Assembly (NCBI GenBank): GCA_023437745.1
Contig: JAEZFI010000158.1
Coordinates: 1-28,177, forward strand
DNA length: 28,177 nucleotides
Direction of reading: 5' to 3'
DNA from: Actinomycetes bacterium
GTDB lineage: Bacteria > Actinomycetota > Acidimicrobiia > Acidimicrobiales > Microtrichaceae
Shown: positions 6,488 to 13,603 of the stretch, piece after piece
Position numbering within the stretch: position 1 is the first letter of the stretch
How the letters are laid out: the number at the start of each line of letters is the position of its first letter
Notes under the pieces: model-generated
The model's database searches: none
What the model was told of the DNA's origin: nothing
Seen by the model: the letters and a program-made list of their open reading frames with translations, nothing else
Made by a program: the position numbers and the translations under genes

Positions 6488-9158
6488 CCTGCCCGCTCGG
6501 AGGTCCACCGCGCAGGGATGCTCCACCGCGTCCTCGCGCGCTCCGTCGCCGGCGCCAGGCCTTGTGCGCCTCGTCGACGAGCAGCACCGCGGGGAAGGCG
6601 GCGAGCGCCACGAGCCACCCCTCGAGCGGCGGCACGGCGTGCTCGAGGAGTCGGGCCACGGGCGCGATCGTGAGCAGTGCGACGAGCAGGAGCAGCTGGA
6701 CCGCGAGCGCACCGAGCAGGAGGCGGTTCGTCGAGGCCCATCCCAGGCGTCGTGGCGGCTCCGACTCGCTGCGGCAGGCGAGCGCGTTCCCCGCCTGCCC
6801 GATCACGACCGCGGAGAAGGCCGCACCGGATGCCGCGAGGAGTGCGTGACCGGTGGGGAAGTCGGCGCCGGGACGCCAACCCGCCGCCACGAGCGCCACG
6901 ACGAACGCCACCATCTCGACGACGGCCTCGGTCGGGCCGAGCACCCCGAACACCCGGCGGAGCAACGGCGCGTCGATCACGTGCCGACCGGTGAGGGGCC
7001 GATCGAGGACGCCCCGGTCCGGTGGCTCGGCACCGAGGGCGAGGGCGGGGAGGAGGTCGGTGGCGATGTCGAGGCAGAGGACCTGCAGCACGCCGATCGC
7101 GAGGGGGAACCGCCCGCCGGACAGGGCCCACACGACGAACGGGGTCAGCTCGGCGACGTTGTCGGTGAGGTGGTAGGTGAGGAACCGTCGGATGTTCGTG
7201 AACGTCCCGCGGCCTTCCTCGATCGCCGCCACGATCGTCGCGAAGTCGTCGTCGAGGAGCACCAGGTCGGCGGCCTCCCGGGCGACGTCCGTGCCCGACC
7301 GGCCCATCGCGACCCCGATGTCGGCCTCCCGCAGGGCGGGCCCGTCGTTGACGCCGTCGCCCGTCATGGCCACCACGTGGTCGCGGGACTGCAGGGCGCG
7401 TGCGATGCGCAGCTTGTCGTCCGGCGCCACCCGGCTGATCACGACGCCGTCGTGGTCGACGAGGTCGGCCAACGCCTCGTCGTCGTCGGGGAGCTCGGCG
7501 CCGAGCAGCACCCTCGGCTCACCGACCACGAGCCCGACCTCGACGGCGATCGCGAGCGCGGTGGCCGGGTGGTCGCCCGTCACCATCGCCACCCGGACGC
7601 CGGCACGGCGGCACGATGCCAGGGCTGCGCCGACGTGGGCCCGGGGTGGGTCCTCGAGGCCGATCAGGCCGAGGAGCTCGAGGTCCCGCTCGACCTCGTC
7701 GACCGGTGCGTGGCGGTCCACCTCCGCGGCGGGTCGCCTCGCCACTGCGAGGACTCGGAGGCCACGCGCCGCCATGTCGTCCAGCGCGGGGCCGGCGTCG
7801 CCCGTCGTCCGGCAGCGGGGGAGCACCGCGTCCGGGGCGCCCTTGAGCACCAACCACTCGCCGGTGAGGGCCGACGCCCTCCGCCGGACCGGGTCGAACG
7901 CGAAGCGCTGACGAGGCTCCTCGACCCCCGCCCGGTCCGGGGCCAGCCGGACGTCGAGGGCGTCGATCGCCGCCTCCATGGGATCACCCGTGGCCGTCCA
8001 GCCGTCCGGCGTGCGGGTCGCCCGCCCCTGCGAGCACACCAGCGCGGCACGGGCGGCGCGCGAGGCGGCCGCCCGGGCGGCCTCGGACCCCGTCACGGTC
8101 GCCTGCGGTGCGTAGCCCTCGCCCCGGATCGTCAGCCGACCCTCGGCGGTCCACACCTCGACGGCCTCCATCTGGTTGCACGTCAACGTCCCGGTCTTGT
8201 CCGTGCAGATGAACGTGGCGGCCCCGAGCGCCTCCACCGCGTGGAGGTGCCGGACGAGCGCTCGGCGGCGGGACATCCGCTGGGCTCCCGTCGCCAAGGA
8301 GAGCGTCACCGTCGGGAGGAGCCCCTCGGGGACGAGCGCCACGGTCACGCCGACGGCGAAGAGGAATGCGTCGCCTGCGGGCATGCCGATCGCCGTGCTG
8401 ACGCCGAAGAACCCGAGGCCGGCGCCCACCGTCATGACCGACATCGTCCGGACCGTGCGGGCGAGCTCCCGGGCCAGCGGGCTGGGCGGACGCTCGGCCG
8501 TGGCGGTCAGGCGTGCCACGCCGGCGAGGCGGGTGCGATCGCCCGTGGCGGTCACGAGCGCCGCGCCCTCGCCGCCCACCAGGAAGGTCCCGGCCCACGC
8601 ACGACCGCCGGTCTCGACGGTGACGGGCAGGCTCTCGCCCGTCATCGCGGACTCGTCCAGCTCGAGGCCGTGGGCGTCGACCACCTGGAGGTCCGCCACG
8701 ATCCGGTCGCCGGCGGTGAGGACGACCAGATCGCCCACGACCACCTCACCGGCGTCGATCGTCGCGACCGTGCCGTCGCGGCGCACCGTCACGCTCGCGG
8801 GCAGGAGATCCCTCAGCCGCCGGGAGGCGGTCTCGGCCCGCTGCTCCTGCGCGAACGCGAACACGCCGTTGACCACGATCACGACGACGATGGCGACGCC
8901 CAGCTCTGCCATGCCGGCCACGAACGCGAGCCCCGCGGCGACCCACAGCATCAGCGCGAAGAAGTGCACGAGCTGTGCGGCGAGGGACCTCCACCACGGC
9001 GTCCCTCGGCGCGGGGTCAGCCGGTTCGGGCCGTCACGCTCCAGGCGCTCACGAGCCTCCGCCGCGGACAGGCCGCGCGGGTCCCACGTCACGGAGGCAT
9101 CGCCCCCGACGGTGTCGTCGCGCTGGATCAGCCGTTCACCCGACCGTGGTGGGCTCAC
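6456..9158 (-). CDS. P2-type cation-transporting ATPase, Na+/K+-ATPase-like ion site
   Basis: 900 aa. Pumps cations across the cytoplasmic membrane using ATP through a phospho-aspartate. Seen: cation_ATPase_N region at about 25-70, actuator motif MTGES (172-176), TM4 motif VPEGLLPTVT (276-285), phosphorylation motif ICTDKTGTLT (Asp320), nucleotide-binding KGAPD (439-443), MVTGD (525-529), hinge GDGVNDGPALREADIG (600-615), and a six-helix C-terminal block. The ion-site residues look like the Na+/K+- or H+/K+-ATPase class: M5 DNVAELTPF, M6 LDIATDLLPALALG with Asp697 and Asp701. Mycobacterial CtpF, also a P2 ATPase of about 900 aa, belongs to the DosR regulon (established), matching the DosR-like boxes upstream here. 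GTG start at 9158; an in-frame GTG at 9092 is an alternative. The gene overlaps its neighbours on both sides. Confidence 0.95.
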   Translation of the reverse strand: MSPPRSGERLIQRDDTVGGDASVTWDPRGLSAAEARERLERDGPNRLTPRRGTPWWRSLAAQLVHFFALMLWVAAGLAFVAGMAELGVAIVVVIVVNGVFAFAQEQRAETASRRLRDLLPASVTVRRDGTVATIDAGEVVVGDLVVLTAGDRIVADLQVVDAHGLELDESAMTGESLPVTVETGGRAWAGTFLVGGEGAALVTATGDRTRLAGVARLTATAERPPSPLARELARTVRTMSVMTVGAGLGFFGVSTAIGMPAGDAFLFAVGVTVALVPEGLLPTVTLSLATGAQRMSRRRALVRHLHAVEALGAATFICTDKTGTLTCNQMEAVEVWTAEGRLTIRGEGYAPQATVTGSEAARAAASRAARAALVCSQGRATRTPDGWTATGDPMEAAIDALDVRLAPDRAGVEEPRQRFAFDPVRRRASALTGEWLVLKGAPDAVLPRCRTTGDAGPALDDMAARGLRVLAVARRPAAEVDRHAPVDEVERDLELLGLIGLEDPPRAHVGAALASCRRAGVRVAMVTGDHPATALAIAVEVGLVVGEPRVLLGAELPDDDEALADLVDHDGVVISRVAPDDKLRIARALQSRDHVVAMTGDGVNDGPALREADIGVAMGRSGTDVAREAADLVLLDDDFATIVAAIEEGRGTFTNIRRFLTYHLTDNVAELTPFVVWALSGGRFPLAIGVLQVLCLDIATDLLPALALGAEPPDRGVLDRPLTGRHVIDAPLLRRVFGVLGPTEAVVEMVAFVVALVAAGWRPGADFPTGHALLAASGAAFSAVVIGQAGNALACRSESEPPRRLGWASTNRLLLGALAVQLLLLVALLTIAPVARLLEHAVPPLEGWLVALAAFPAVLLVDEAHKAWRRRRSARGRGGASLRGGPPSGQDEHFIGEELA

Positions 9159-10635
9159 CGGCCGGGGGGCGGGTCGCGTCCGGGCCGGAGGTCACGGGTG
9201 GTGGCGCGACCGGCCAGTTGGGTCCCGTCACGGGTGGGCCGGGCAACGAGCCCGCCGGGTCGTCGCCGCCGGGGTCGAAGCGGAAGGGCGGGTACTCGTC
9301 GCGCATCAGCGCGGCGTACGCCACCACCCGCACGCACCAGCGGCTCATGCCCATGACCATGTCGTAGATCGATCGCGGGTACCTGCCGCTGAACAGCAGG
9401 ATCACGGCAGCGACGAACACGAGGATGCCGATCAGGCCGCCCGAGACGAACCGGACGTCGTCGTCACCCCCTGCTGCCCAGCCGCCGGCACCACCGGCGA
9501 AGATCGCCACGATGACGTAGTGAGGGATGGCGAGGAGCCACCACTTCACGAGCACGAGGCCTCTCGAGAGCCGCTCGGGATAGGCGACCTGGAGGTCGGC
9601 CGGGAACTGCGGGTCGGGCTCGAGGGAGAACGGCGGGTAGCGGTCGGTGGCGAGGAGGCCGAACGAGTAGCACCCCACGCGCCAGCTCCACCGCATGACG
9701 CCGACGTTGAAGTCGAAGATCGATCGCGGGTAGCGACCGGTGAACAGGATGGCGACGCCGGCGACGACGGTGAGCAGGACGAACGCGACCCAGAGGAACG
9801 CCAGCACGATGTAGTGCGGGATCGCCAGGATCCACTTGACCAGCCACAGCCAGCGGCTGAGCGGCTCGTCGAGCCGGCCCTGCACGGCGACGGGGTAGGG
9901 CAGGGCTCCGTCGGCGAGAAGCGTGACCGGGGCGCCGGCCACACCGCTCGCCTCCGGGGGAACGGCCGCAGGATGCCGGCGTTGCGGGCGGGTCGCCGCC
10001 ACGAGCATCAGCGCGCCGCCGATCATCGCCAGGATGCCGACGACGAGCAGCGTGACGGCGAGCGGGACGAGCAGCGGGGTCTTGCCACCCACGCTGGCGT
10101 CCACGGCCACACCGCGGGCGCCGTCGGCGTTCATGACGACCACCGTCCACTCGCCCGTCTCCACCGTCCACTGCAGGCGCTGCGCGCCGGTGCCCGCGAC
10201 GTCGGCCTTCCAGAAGCGCTGGTCCTGCGGTGCTGCCGGCTCCCGCGTGCCGGGGCTGCGCTCCTGGTGCGAGTTGGCGTTCGGGCCGGACACGTGGACG
10301 TGCTCGACGTCACGCAGGTAGGCGGCGACGTCCGACTGGTGACCGATGCCGACGAAGACCGGGCCGTCGCCGGTGGGCTCCACGTCGAGGCGCACGGTGC
10401 CCAGGGAGAGCTCCGTGATCCAGTCGTCGGGTCGTGGTTCGCCACCCAGGTCCAGGTCGGCGGTCAACGCGTAGGTGTCGGTGGTGATGCGCTGGGTGTT
10501 GGTGGTGAAGAAGCCGTCGGCGTCCCGCTGGGTGCCGTTGGCCCACAGGAGCGCGCTGCCACCCGCGGTGAGGCCGAACCCCACCAGCGCGACGAGCAGC
10601 CCGATGATCATCAGGATGACGTGGCGAGTGCGCAT
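9136..10635 (-). CDS. Membrane protein with two DUF4389 domains
   Basis: 499 aa, first gene of the ATPase/ABC operon. Seen: TM1 at 7-29, an extracytoplasmic domain at about 30-185, TM2 at about 187-214, a short linker, then two copies of DUF4389. Copy 1 (about 245-340) has LVKWILAIPHYIVLAF, TGRYPRSIFDFNVG and DRYPPFSLEPD. Copy 2 (about 350-455) has LVKWWLLAIPHYVIVAI, SGRYPRSIYDMVMG and DEYPPFRFDPG. Each copy has two helices and ends with a YPPF motif. The C-terminal tail is Pro-rich. The biochemical function of DUF4389 is unknown to me. The ATG at 10635 has a clear ribosome site (GAGAGGGGAG). Its stop lies 23 bases inside the ATPase gene, so the two are translationally coupled; it could be an accessory subunit, but this is inference. 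Confidence 0.9.
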   Translation of the reverse strand: MRTRHVILMIIGLLVALVGFGLTAGGSALLWANGTQRDADGFFTTNTQRITTDTYALTADLDLGGEPRPDDWITELSLGTVRLDVEPTGDGPVFVGIGHQSDVAAYLRDVEHVHVSGPNANSHQERSPGTREPAAPQDQRFWKADVAGTGAQRLQWTVETGEWTVVVMNADGARGVAVDASVGGKTPLLVPLAVTLLVVGILAMIGGALMLVAATRPQRRHPAAVPPEASGVAGAPVTLLADGALPYPVAVQGRLDEPLSRWLWLVKWILAIPHYIVLAFLWVAFVLLTVVAGVAILFTGRYPRSIFDFNVGVMRWSWRVGCYSFGLLATDRYPPFSLEPDPQFPADLQVAYPERLSRGLVLVKWWLLAIPHYVIVAIFAGGAGGWAAGGDDDVRFVSGGLIGILVFVAAVILLFSGRYPRSIYDMVMGMSRWCVRVVAYAALMRDEYPPFRFDPGGDDPAGSLPGPPVTGPNWPVAPPPVTSGPDATRPPAGEPTTVG

Positions 10636-10696
10636 CGGGTGCTCCCCTCTCGGTGGAAGTCCGCGGCCCTGCCCCGTGGGCTGCGTCCCTCGTCCG

Positions 10697-10739
10697 ATCA
10701 TCGTTCGTCGGTCGCGCCCCGTACAGGGCCGAACGTCCC
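10697..10739 (-). promoter_or_regulatory. Predicted minus-strand promoter with DosR-like box A (DUF4389-ATPase-ABC operon)
   Basis: Box A is GGGCCGAACGTCCC at 10726-10739 (GGGACGTTCGGCCC read toward the operon). It is the same word, with its CAG flank, as 4608-4623. A hexamer GATGAT (10702-10697, minus strand; four of six matches to TATAAT) lies 33 bp from the box centre, giving a predicted start near 10690 and a leader of about 55 nt before the ATG at 10635. The hexamer was chosen at a fixed distance, so its support is modest. Confidence 0.45.
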
Positions 10740-10752
10740 GGCCCCGGGCGCC

Positions 10753-10766
10753 GGGCCAAACGTCCG
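10753..10766. promoter_or_regulatory. DosR-like box B (central copy)
   Basis: GGGCCAAACGTCCG differs from box A at two of 14 positions. It sits between box A (27 bp start to start) and box C (21 bp), so boxes B and C lie two helical turns apart on the same face of the DNA. It is likely an auxiliary site for the same regulator serving one or both divergent promoters. Confidence 0.45.
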
Positions 10767-10773
10767 GCGACTC

Positions 10774-10816
10774 GGGACATACAGCCCTGCTCGTCGCCGG
10801 CCCGGGCACGCAGAAT
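10774..10816 (+). promoter_or_regulatory. Predicted plus-strand promoter with DosR-like box C (PPOX genes)
   Basis: Box C is GGGACATACAGCCC at 10774-10787, matching box A at 11 of 14 positions. CAGAAT at 10811-10816 (four of six to TATAAT) lies 33 bp downstream of the box centre, predicting a start near 10823 and a 23-nt leader to the PPOX ATG at 10846. The box would be centred at about -42.5, as at 4610-4623. Confidence 0.45.
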
Positions 10817-10845
10817 GGAGCCATGCGCGTCAGCGGAACGGAACG

Positions 10846-11274
10846 ATGAAGCAGCCGGTCGCCGGGAGCGTGGACCGCCACGGCCTCGAGGTGCTCGACG
10901 AGGCCGAGTGCCGCCGCCTGATCGGCGAGGAGCACGTGGGGCGCCTCGGCTTCAGCGCCGACGCGCTCCCCGTCATCTTCCCGGTGAACTACCTGTCCGA
11001 CGGTGAGCGCGTGTTCTTCCGGTCCGAGACGGGCCAGAAGCTGAAGGCCGCGGCGTCCGGTGCGGTGGCCTGCCTCCAGATCGACCGCTTCGACCGCTTC
11101 GGGCACACCGGGTGGAGCGTGCTGGCCACCGGCCGCCTGCAGCTGCTGCGCGACGACGCGCTGGAAGCGCACGAGATGCCCGTGGTGCCGTGGGGGCTGG
11201 GCAGCGAGACCCACCTCATCGCGCTGTCGATCGAACTGCTGTCGGGCCGCCGGATCCACCACCGCTCGGGATGA
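10846..11274 (+). CDS. PPOX-family (pyridoxamine 5'-phosphate oxidase-like) protein 1
   Basis: 142 aa single-domain protein of the split-barrel flavin-binding fold. Seen: GRLGFSADALPVIFPVNYL (about 32-50), then VFFRSETGQKLKAA, DRFGHTGWSVLATGR (about 85-99) and a C-terminal SIELLSGRRIHH. The pattern of R-hG-F, P-V-N-Y and GWSVL is that of Pyridox_ox_2-type proteins, which bind FMN, F420 or related cofactors; true PNPOx activity is unlikely at this length. It is followed ten bases later by a paralogue, and together they start a plus-strand operon divergent from the ATPase operon. The ATG at 10846 has only a weak ribosome site (GGAACGGAACG). Small PPOX proteins are common in actinobacterial dormancy regulons (family knowledge), which fits the boxes upstream. 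Confidence 0.88.
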   Translation: MKQPVAGSVDRHGLEVLDEAECRRLIGEEHVGRLGFSADALPVIFPVNYLSDGERVFFRSETGQKLKAAASGAVACLQIDRFDRFGHTGWSVLATGRLQLLRDDALEAHEMPVVPWGLGSETHLIALSIELLSGRRIHHRSG

Positions 11275-11284
11275 GGACACGATC

Positions 11285-11710
11285 ATGACCGAACTCGACC
11301 TCGACTGGTCCGGCCTCGAGATCCTGAAGTTCGAGGAGTGCTTCGACCTGCTGCGCAGCACCCCCGTGGGCCGGCTGGGCTTCGTCGACCACGGCGAGCC
11401 CGTCATCCTGCCGGTCAACTACGCGATCGACGGGAGGTCCGTCGTCTTCCGGACCGCCCACGGTTCCAAGCTGTCGTCGGCGATGCTGCAGCGGCCGGTG
11501 TGCCTGGAGGTCGACGAGTGGGACGCCGGCGACCACACGGGGTGGAGCGTGCTCGTCCGGGGCATCGCCGACGAGGTGCTGGACGACGACGAGATCGAGC
11601 GCTACCTCGCGCTCCCCGTGCTGCCGTGGACGCGGCCCGACCTGCGCCACCACTGGGTCCGGGTCATGACCGAGGAGGTCACCGGCCGGCGCATCGTGTC
11701 GACGCGCTGA
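11285..11710 (+). CDS. PPOX-family protein 2 (tandem paralogue)
   Basis: 141 aa, ten bases after the first PPOX gene and clearly its duplicate: GRLGFVDHGEPVILPVNYAI, VVFRTAHGSKLSSAM, CLEVDEWDAGDHTGWSVLVRG and a C-terminal EEVTGRRIV match the same positions of the first copy. It is predicted to be a small FMN- or F420-binding split-barrel protein. The two may form a heterodimer, since the family normally dimerises with cofactor sites at the interface; this is inference. The copies differ mainly in the first 25 residues and in the helix after GWSVL, which suggests an old duplication. The start is the ATG at 11285 in GATCATGACC; SD-like GAGGACACGATC lies upstream. Confidence 0.88.
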   Translation: MTELDLDWSGLEILKFEECFDLLRSTPVGRLGFVDHGEPVILPVNYAIDGRSVVFRTAHGSKLSSAMLQRPVCLEVDEWDAGDHTGWSVLVRGIADEVLDDDEIERYLALPVLPWTRPDLRHHWVRVMTEEVTGRRIVSTR

Positions 11711-11731
11711 CGGTCGGATACGTTCGCGGCC

Positions 11732-12202
11732 ATGGCGGAGCCCTCGAGCGCCGGCGACGAGGTCACGGTCTCGATCGCTGCCCCACCCGAACGGCTCTAC
11801 GCGATCGTCACCGACATCGCGAACATGGGTCGGCTCAGTCCCGAGTGCACCGGTGGCAAGTGGCTCGGCGGGGCGACCGGTCCGGCCGTGGGCGCACGGT
11901 TCAAGGGCTACAACCGGCGCGGCATCGCCCGCTGGTCCACGACGAACCGCGTGGTTGCGGCGGAGGCCGGTCGTGAGTTCGCGTTCGAGACGCAGCAGAG
12001 CGGCACCCGCTGGCGCTACCGCTTCGAGGCGGACGGCGACGGGACGCGCGTCACCGAGTCCCGAGAGCCGTGGCGGGACCGTCCGCTCGTCGCGAGGCTC
12101 TTCTCGACCCTGGCGCTCGGCGGTGTCGGCAGCCACGACGACGAGATGCGCGAGGGGATGCGCTCGACCCTCGAGCGCCTGCGCCGGGTCGCCGAGCAGT
12201 AG
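11732..12202 (+). CDS. SRPBCC (START-like/polyketide cyclase) family protein
   Basis: 156 aa. Small helix-grip lipid- or ligand-binding fold. Seen: the opening VTVSIAAPPERLYAIVTDIANMG (strand then helix, about 11-33), a Trp-containing turn CTGGKWLGGA, GARFKGYNRRG, a central WRYRFEADGDGTRVTESRE and the long C-terminal helix MREGMRSTLERLRRVAE that closes the cavity. No catalytic residues can be named. It follows the PPOX pair by 21 bases and is probably co-transcribed. It converges on the TetR gene, with only nine bases between the stop codons and no obvious hairpin there. The ligand is unknown. Confidence 0.85.
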   Translation: MAEPSSAGDEVTVSIAAPPERLYAIVTDIANMGRLSPECTGGKWLGGATGPAVGARFKGYNRRGIARWSTTNRVVAAEAGREFAFETQQSGTRWRYRFEADGDGTRVTESREPWRDRPLVARLFSTLALGGVGSHDDEMREGMRSTLERLRRVAEQ

Positions 12203-12211
12203 GCGGGGTCG

Positions 12212-12865
12212 TCAGCTCCTGGGAGCGAGGCTGCGGAACATCCGCGTCACGAGGGTGACCCACGCCTCGGGGTCCATGGGTTCGTCGTGGTTGATGTCGT
12301 CCACGACGAGCCCGAGGGGGAGCGCCTGGATCAGCGTGGCGATGGCTCGGTCGTCGAGCGAGGGGTCGACGAACCCGCGGGCCTTGGCCAGCCCCATGAT
12401 GGCGACGAGGTGGTTGGTGCGCTCGCGCTGTGCGTCGGCCAGCGCGCGTGCCAGCTCCGGATGGTGGCGGGCGACCCCGGTGACCTCGGCGCGCAGCCGC
12501 CGGAACGGCGCTCGTTCGGCGCCGTAGGCCTCCCTGGTCAGCATCGCCGCGCGGGTGTGGAAGTCGTCGAGGTCGGTGGCCTCCCGGACGAGCTGCTCGA
12601 GGCGCTCGGCATCGTCCGTCACCGCTCCGTCGAACTGCTCGATGCGTGCCGCCACGATCAGGCCCTCGCGGCTCCCGAAGTGGTGGTAGATCGCACCGAC
12701 GGAGACCCCCAGCGCCTCGGTGACGTCACGGATGCGGACCGACTGCTCACCCCCGTGCTCGAGCGCCGCCATCGCGGTGCGCAGGATGCGGCCGCGGATG
12801 TCGGCGGAATGACCGGTCACTTCTTCGGATTCCGTCGCTGGTGCGGTGTCGATCGACGCGGTCAT
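12212..12865 (-). CDS. TetR/AcrR-family transcriptional regulator
   Basis: 217 aa. Seen: N-terminal HTH at about 20-68 (RGRILRTAMAALEHGG, IRDVTEALGVSVGAIYHHFGSREGLI), followed by an all-helical ligand-binding domain. The recognition helix VGAIYHHFGSRE is typical. It likely represses a nearby gene in response to a small ligand; candidates are its own gene, the membrane protein upstream or the DHA2 exporter, but the target cannot be read from the sequence. The ATG at 12865 has a good ribosome site (GGGGAGAGTTCC). The gene lies 146 bp downstream of the four-helix membrane protein on the same strand, a gap containing a GC-rich inverted repeat. Confidence 0.92.
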   Translation of the reverse strand: MTASIDTAPATESEEVTGHSADIRGRILRTAMAALEHGGEQSVRIRDVTEALGVSVGAIYHHFGSREGLIVAARIEQFDGAVTDDAERLEQLVREATDLDDFHTRAAMLTREAYGAERAPFRRLRAEVTGVARHHPELARALADAQRERTNHLVAIMGLAKARGFVDPSLDDRAIATLIQALPLGLVVDDINHDEPMDPEAWVTLVTRMFRSLAPRS

Positions 12866-12883
12866 GGAACTCTCCCCGGCGGT

Positions 12884-12906
12884 CAGGGGGTGCCCCGGCG
12901 CCCCTG
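12884..12906. repeat. GC-rich inverted repeat upstream of the TetR gene
   Basis: Arms CAGGGG (12884-12889) and CCCCTG (12901-12906) around an 11-base GC-rich loop. There is no T-tract on either side, so it is a weak candidate for a terminator of the upstream membrane-protein gene or for structure in the TetR leader. The rest of 12866-13011 shows no clear gene or box. Confidence 0.25.
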
Positions 12907-13011
12907 GTGCAGTGGGTGCAAGATAGCAGCGGCACCGACGGTGGTCGGATTGTTCACCCAATGTGCCGTTTTCTCCGCAACGAGAGCGCTCGCGCCGACG
13001 CTGAACGGAAC

Positions 13012-13521
13012 TCAACTTCCCCAGCGCTTGATCCCGCTGCCGTACACGAACGCCAACCCCAGCGACACGATGACCAGCGGGTACATGATCGGGTTCGCGT
13101 CGAGCGTTCCCTTGGCGAGCTCCCGCGCGATCTCCTGTCCCGTCCAGAGCGGCACCTCGTAGTCGGCCCCCAGCTCCTCCACGAGGTCGGTCCGGGCGAC
13201 GAAGTAGAGCATCACGACCGTGGACACACCGGTGACCGCCAACGCGTAGAACCCGCGGGGGAGGCTGGTGTCGACGGTGCCCAGGGAGGCCAAGGCGCCG
13301 ACGCCGAGACCTGAGACCGCGGTGAGCCAGAGAGGGATCGTGTCGGCGTGGGCGAGGAGTCCCCACCACGCTGCGGCGAAGGCGGCCCCGCCCGCGAGCG
13401 CGGCGACCGGACCCAGGGCGGGGTGGATGCCGCGGTTGGGCTTGATCGTCAGCTTCCCCACAGGATCGAACCGACCCGAACCGGGTGGCGGCAGGGGCGG
13501 GTACGAGGGCTGAGAGCTCAC
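13012..13521 (-). CDS. Four-helix membrane protein of unknown function
   Basis: 169 aa from the GTG at 13521. I do not recognise the family. Seen: a Pro-rich cytoplasmic N terminus (YPPLPPPGSG), then four predicted membrane helices: GPVAALAGGAAFAAAWWGLL, IPLWLTAVSGLGVGALASLG, FYALAVTGVSTVVMLYFV and PIMYPLVIVSLGLAFVYGSG. A charged loop of about 40 residues lies between helices 3 and 4 (RTDLVEELGADYE). The GTG is preferred over the in-frame ATG at 13554 because GGAGA lies six bases before it, while the ATG has no ribosome site. It is flanked by the DHA2 exporter (82 bases away, same strand) and the TetR gene, which suggests but does not show a shared unit. Confidence 0.75.
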   Translation of the reverse strand: MSSQPSYPPLPPPGSGRFDPVGKLTIKPNRGIHPALGPVAALAGGAAFAAAWWGLLAHADTIPLWLTAVSGLGVGALASLGTVDTSLPRGFYALAVTGVSTVVMLYFVARTDLVEELGADYEVPLWTGQEIARELAKGTLDANPIMYPLVIVSLGLAFVYGSGIKRWGS

Positions 13522-13603
13522 AGCGATCTCCGATGCTCGGCGAACGTCGACCATCGACCGTTCGGGGGCGCACCTTAAGTCCTGCCTCCCGACCGGGGGC
13601 GGC

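Noticed and set aside
6147..9356. Open frame of more than 1000 codons on the plus strand opposite the P-type ATPase
   Set aside because: It is a shadow of the ATPase gene; the composition is low-complexity Arg/His/Gln with no recognisable motif or ribosome site.
10678..10689. GGGCTGCGTCCC near the box cluster
   Set aside because: The half-sites are two bases closer than in the other boxes, so it does not fit the 14-bp spacing.
12949..12957. ATTGTTCAC upstream of the TetR gene, complementary to GTGAACAAT at 18198-18206
   Set aside because: A nine-base match in 28 kb is close to chance and the flanks differ.
13571..13584. GGACTTAAGG-containing sequence between the exporter and the four-helix membrane protein, similar to one half of a DosR box
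   Set aside because: Only one half-site is present; the second half (TGCG) does not fit CCC.
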